Below are positions 6,628 through 9,479 of a stretch of DNA of 9,479 bases, in pieces; position 1 is the stretch's first letter, and the number at the start of each line of letters is the position of its first letter. Under the pieces are notes generated by a model that searched no databases, was not told where the DNA came from, and saw only the letters and a list, made by a program, of their open reading frames with translations. The stretch covers positions 1-9,479 of the forward strand of contig ONWK01000028.1 of the NCBI GenBank assembly GCA_900321505.1. The letters run 5' to 3'. This DNA is from an uncultured Eubacteriales bacterium. Lineage in GTDB: Bacteria; Bacillota; Clostridia; Lachnospirales; Lachnospiraceae. The position numbers and the translations under genes were made by a program.

Positions 6628-7326
6628 ATGGAAAATATCAACCGTTGCCCTAACTGCGGAGGAACGCTTACTCTTTCAAAAAACAGAAGGAGCATGATCT
6701 GCCCCTTCTGCGATTCCGAATTTGCCATCAATCAGCCTGCGGCATCCCCCGAAGCAGCGTCTAATTCCAACCGTACCGTTCTGGATGACAGACGTTATAA
6801 TCTGCTCTGGGATTTTGACTATCTTTCAAACTATAACAAGGATGTATCCGAGAGCCTTCTTTCATTTATCCACTGCACCGATGAACTGGTCTCATCCGAT
6901 GCCATAAAGCAGTATATCTGCAGCCGCCTGCTGAATGATAACGAGGTGGCCGGAGAGGGAGTAAACGAGGACCTTATATCGGAGCTGAAGAAGCGTCTCT
7001 CCCCCGATTTCCTTCCGGACGAAAAGATCATAGCCTACGGAAATACCGCCATTTTTTCAAAGGGTAAGGAAGGCATGGTCGTTACCAACAAAAGGACCTT
7101 ATTTGTCTCAAAGAAAAAATACAATTACCTTATGCATACGGATATCCATTCGGTCAAAATGGTGATCAGCCTTAAGCTTCCCGCATATTATCTGAACGGA
7201 AGCCTGGATAATTACCTGATGACAATGGGCAGCCATTTCAAGCTTCAGGGCGCCATGCTGGCTCTGGCCTTTGCCTATGCCTGGGAGCTGGACCCAAAAA
7301 GGGAGCGCATCGATCTGGTATCATAG
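6628..7326 (+). CDS. Zinc-ribbon protein with YokE-like PH domain
   Basis: A predicted soluble protein of 232 residues. It starts at ATG 6628, five bases after a clear AAGGAGG (6616-6622). The N-terminus has a TFIIB/rubredoxin-type zinc ribbon with C7-x2-C10 and C25-x2-C28 (RCPNCGG and ICPFCDSEF). An Ala/Ser/Pro-rich linker (about 34-48) and a helical region (about 50-125) follow. Residues about 128-195 resemble a bacterial PH domain (bPH_3/YokE-like), with the segment VVTNKRTLFVSKKK and the following DIHSVKM. By family knowledge such domains mediate protein or membrane contacts, and these zinc-ribbon proteins have no defined reaction. The gene appears to be monocistronic. Its stop codon coincides with the junction to an unrelated gene remnant, so the C-terminus (ending DPKRERIDLVS) may have been altered by a rearrangement. 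I have no specific function to propose. Confidence 0.8.
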   Translation: MENINRCPNCGGTLTLSKNRRSMICPFCDSEFAINQPAASPEAASNSNRTVLDDRRYNLLWDFDYLSNYNKDVSESLLSFIHCTDELVSSDAIKQYICSRLLNDNEVAGEGVNEDLISELKKRLSPDFLPDEKIIAYGNTAIFSKGKEGMVVTNKRTLFVSKKKYNYLMHTDIHSVKMVISLKLPAYYLNGSLDNYLMTMGSHFKLQGAMLALAFAYAWELDPKRERIDLVS

Positions 7327-7510
7327 CTATATTGAAGGCGGAAAGAATCTTACTGTTACCGTCATGGGTGTGTCCAAGACAGGTACATATGAGTTAAGCG
7401 GTGAGACACTGAAGATGACTTTCGATGGAGAAACCGCTACAGCAACCTATAAGGATGGTGTCATTACCTGGACTAAGGATGGTGAGACCATGACCTTAAA
7501 GAAGAAATAA
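7327..7510 (+). pseudogene. Orphan 3' fragment of a beta-rich (DUF5640/lipocalin-like) protein gene
   Basis: Immediately after the zinc-ribbon stop codon, a different frame reads about 60 residues from YIEGGKNLTVTV to GETMTLKKK. The alternating pattern (GTYELSGETLKMTF, then TATYKDGVITWTKDGE) is a set of short beta strands like the end of small secreted lipoproteins with a DUF5640 or lipocalin-like fold. That comparison is from memory and tentative. There is no signal peptide, lipobox or ribosome site. The nominal ATG at 7271 lies inside the zinc-ribbon gene and gives unrelated residues. ATG 7364 is in frame but lacks a Shine-Dalgarno. It is most simply the surviving 3' end of a gene that lost its 5' part at about base 7327. 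Fusion to the upstream frame by a sequencing frameshift is possible but less likely. Confidence 0.6.
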
Positions 7511-7532
7511 GACGTAAGTCTTCATGAAGCTT

Positions 7533-7581
7533 AAAAAGGGGACGGTTCCCGGCAGAAAGCCCGGAACCGTCCCATTTTTTT
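7533..7581 (+). terminator. Strong, apparently bidirectional terminator palindrome
   Basis: GGGACGGTTCC (7539-7549) pairs perfectly with GGAACCGTCCC (7563-7573). Inside, after a C/C mismatch, GG (7551-7552) pairs with CC (7560-7561) over a CAGAAAG loop. Seven T residues follow (7575-7581) and five A residues precede (7533-7537), so it can terminate transcription on both strands. It ends whatever reads through the zinc-ribbon and remnant region and insulates the phosphatase gene. Confidence 0.88.
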
Positions 7582-7614
7582 ACAGATGAAACTTGTGTCA
7601 GACCCTGGTTTTTA

Positions 7615-7623
7615 TGATATACT
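7615..7623 (+). promoter_or_regulatory. Putative extended -10 promoter of the phosphatase gene
   Basis: TGATATACT is a good extended -10 (TG, one base, TATACT), located after the terminator and 39 bases before ATG 7663. TTGTGT at 7593-7598 is the nearest -35-like hexamer, but its spacing of 19 bases is long. Transcription would begin near 7630, which leaves almost no leader before the upstream TTG at 7636. Confidence 0.5.
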
Positions 7624-7648
7624 TGGGGACAGGTATTGACAGTTTTCC

Positions 7649-7654
7649 AAGGGG
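7649..7654 (+). promoter_or_regulatory. Ribosome site deciding the phosphatase start at ATG 7663
   Basis: AAGGGG ends eight bases before ATG 7663. The longer in-frame TTG at 7636 lies almost on the predicted transcription start and would add nine residues before MAEDK. The ATG is therefore preferred. Confidence 0.65.
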
Positions 7655-7662
7655 ATCAGGAT

Positions 7663-9456
7663 ATGGCGGAAGATAAGACGATAAAAAGCGGAAAAGAAAA
7701 GAAGAAGGGCAGTCTGCTTTTGCAGATAGGTATCATTTTCGGTATCATTTTTATTGTGACCATCATTGTCTTTGCGATAATCCAGGTGGCCGGAAATACC
7801 ATGACATATCTGGAGGCCAAAAGAGAGTATTTAACACCTATCCTGAAAAATACTCAGGAACAGGAAGAAAAATACATCAATAATCTCGAGTGGTTCACGC
7901 GCTATTGGAGGGAGCATCCCGTTGAGGTGAAGCAGGCAGCGCCGTCCTCTTCCATCAGTGATATGGACGCCTATCTGGAGGACAGCGCCATGGTGGTGTC
8001 CACTATGGTAACACCTGCGGCGCTGGATGAATTGCCGGAGGACCGGAAGCTCAGGGTGGCCGGTATCGCCTACGCCAACTTCAACTCCTACCTGAGTCTG
8101 TCACAGTGGCAGATGACAAATGAGCAGATCTATGTGGTTGATGTGAATAAAGACACTCTGGGATTCGTCTATGAGTACGGCGAGGATGTGGACAGGAATT
8201 TCCTTCATTTAGGTGAAATGATGTGGGAGGAGGAAGAGGATATTCCTCAGGCGATCCTTGATTATTCAGAGGGAAAGACGACTGAGATACGTTTTGAGAG
8301 GCAGGAATCCCGCAAGGACGGAACATATTATTATCTGGGCTTCTACCCCGTAGTGAAGAATGGCGAGATACTGTATGTAATAGGAATACAGCATGACTGG
8401 AGCGAGTACCATTCCAGACTTATCAGGAATCTTATCATTCTGATTGCCATAAATGTCGGTATCCTTGTGATCTCAGGCTTCTTCCTGCTTCATTTTGTAA
8501 ACCGTGCGGCCCTCCGGCCCCTGAAGAAGGTACAGTATGCCGTGAGAAATTACAGGCAGGATAAGGACAGCTCGGAGGTTATTGAGAAGATGAACCTGAT
8601 CACCCAGAAAAATGAGCTGGGGGATCTGTCAGATGATGTCTCCGACCTTGTGATAGAGATCGACCGCTACAATGAGGAGAATACACGGCTGATCGGTGAA
8701 AGAAAGAGAGTTGAGGCAGAGCTTACGCTTGCTGCGGGAATACAGAGAGGCGTTCTCCCCAAGGTCTTTCCGGTGGAAAAGGATTATGAGCTTTTTGCAT
8801 CCATGACCCCGGCCAAGGAGGTAGGCGGAGATTTCTATGATTTCTTCTCCATCGACGAGACTCACGTGGGCCTGGTTATAGGCGATGTTTCCGGAAAGGG
8901 CGTTCCGGCATCACTTATCATGATGATCACCAAGAAGCTGATCCACCAGTATGCCATGGAGGGAAATTCCGTAACGGAGGTTCTGAGGCTGGCAAACCTT
9001 GCGATCTGTGCCGAGAATGAAAAGGAAATGTTTGTTACGGCATGGTTCGGTATCCTGGACCGTACCACCGGTAAGATAACTGCTGCCAGTGCAGGCCACG
9101 AGTATCCGATACTGAGAGATGGCACCCCGGAATTCCGGCTGATGAAGGACAGGCACGGTTTTGTCCTTGGAGGAATGGATATGAGCAGATACAGGGATTA
9201 TGAGATCGTACTTCCTCCCGGCGGGGTCCTGTATCTGTATACCGACGGAGCGGCAGAGGCTACCAGCATTGAAAATGAGCTCTTTGGAACGGACCGGATG
9301 CTGGATGCGCTGAATCAGGACCCGGACCTTCCTCCGGAAGGGCTCTGCAAGGCGATGGTAGATGCGATCGATGTATTTGTGGGAGAAGCCCCGCAGTTTG
9401 ACGATCTGACCATGCTGTGTATCCGCTATAACGGATGGGAACAGGCAGGTGAATGA
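7663..9456 (+). CDS. Membrane-anchored SpoIIE/RsbU-type PP2C serine phosphatase
   Basis: A sensor phosphatase of 597 residues. A charged N-terminus is followed by TM1 (about 16-44), an extracellular region of about 205 residues that ends in a Cache/PAS-like stretch (YYYLGFYPVVKNGEILYVIGI), TM2 (253-279), a HAMP-like and coiled linker (about 280-355) and a PP2C-type domain. The catalytic, metal-binding signatures are all present: GGDFYD (388-393, with D390), GDVSGKG (407-413, with D408), SAGHEYP (from 476), YTDGAAEA (with D528) and FDDLTM (579-584, with D580/D581). LAAGIQRGVLP just before the domain is typical of the RsbU family. By family knowledge these enzymes dephosphorylate STAS anti-anti-sigma proteins in partner-switching circuits; the target is not visible here. 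The gene has its own promoter and a terminator upstream. Its TGA overlaps the ATG of the next reading frame, suggesting a coupled partner gene. It is not sporulation SpoIIE itself, which has about ten TM helices. Confidence 0.93.
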   Translation: MAEDKTIKSGKEKKKGSLLLQIGIIFGIIFIVTIIVFAIIQVAGNTMTYLEAKREYLTPILKNTQEQEEKYINNLEWFTRYWREHPVEVKQAAPSSSISDMDAYLEDSAMVVSTMVTPAALDELPEDRKLRVAGIAYANFNSYLSLSQWQMTNEQIYVVDVNKDTLGFVYEYGEDVDRNFLHLGEMMWEEEEDIPQAILDYSEGKTTEIRFERQESRKDGTYYYLGFYPVVKNGEILYVIGIQHDWSEYHSRLIRNLIILIAINVGILVISGFFLLHFVNRAALRPLKKVQYAVRNYRQDKDSSEVIEKMNLITQKNELGDLSDDVSDLVIEIDRYNEENTRLIGERKRVEAELTLAAGIQRGVLPKVFPVEKDYELFASMTPAKEVGGDFYDFFSIDETHVGLVIGDVSGKGVPASLIMMITKKLIHQYAMEGNSVTEVLRLANLAICAENEKEMFVTAWFGILDRTTGKITAASAGHEYPILRDGTPEFRLMKDRHGFVLGGMDMSRYRDYEIVLPPGGVLYLYTDGAAEATSIENELFGTDRMLDALNQDPDLPPEGLCKAMVDAIDVFVGEAPQFDDLTMLCIRYNGWEQAGE

Positions 9457-9479
9457 TTAAAGGGAGCTATACATTTTCC
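9453..9479 (+). CDS. Start of a translationally coupled downstream gene (partial)
   Basis: ATG 9453 overlaps the phosphatase TGA as ATGA, and the frame stays open for nine codons (MIKGSYTFS) to the window edge. AGGTGA lies immediately before the ATG and a further AGG a few bases upstream. In related loci, an RsbU-type phosphatase is often followed by a STAS protein or an anti-sigma ATPase. Nine residues are too few to choose, so the identity is left open. Confidence 0.45.

Noticed and set aside
7636..7662. TTG 7636 as the phosphatase start
   Set aside because: The predicted transcription start (about 7630) leaves no room for a leader, whereas ATG 7663 has AAGGGG eight bases upstream.

Overview
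The window looks like chromosomal DNA of an anaerobic, low-to-mid GC Firmicute. A Lachnospiraceae member (Butyrivibrio/Roseburia-like) is my best guess, judging from the gene families, the strong AGGAGG-type ribosome sites, the extended -10 promoters and the codon style. This is an inference; no rRNA or marker gene is present. Every gene that I can support lies on the + strand.

Region by region: (1) Bases 2-1090 hold the C-terminal part of a hybrid sensor histidine kinase (end of the kinase ATPase, receiver domain, acidic repeat linker, Hpt domain), closed by a hairpin terminator. (2) Bases 1161-6425 form an apparent three-gene operon. It encodes a seven-helix membrane protein of the YwaF/TIGR02206 (TMEM164-like) family, a MacB/LolD-type ABC ATPase starting at TTG, and a very large FtsX/MacB-type permease of about 1200 residues whose first extracellular domain carries two long coiled-coil arms. 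(3) Bases 6425-6531 hold three consecutive hairpins that look like a structured RNA or dispersed repeat. (4) Bases 6628-7326 encode a small zinc-ribbon plus PH-like-domain protein. It is followed directly by the orphan 3' end of a different gene (about 7327-7510) and a near-perfect terminator palindrome. (5) Bases 7663-9456 encode a membrane-anchored SpoIIE/RsbU-type PP2C phosphatase with an extracellular sensor region and a HAMP-like linker. The first codons of a translationally coupled next gene start at 9453.

Together the window holds two independent signalling outputs: a phosphorelay kinase, and a phosphatase of the kind that controls anti-sigma-factor or STAS partner switching. Between them lies an envelope transport operon. 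The most interesting part is that operon, because an ATPase plus a permease with a built-in long coiled-coil hairpin is co-transcribed with a possible lipid-acyltransferase-like membrane protein. The zinc-ribbon and gene-remnant segment between 6426 and 7580 looks like a rearranged accessory patch bounded by palindromic elements.
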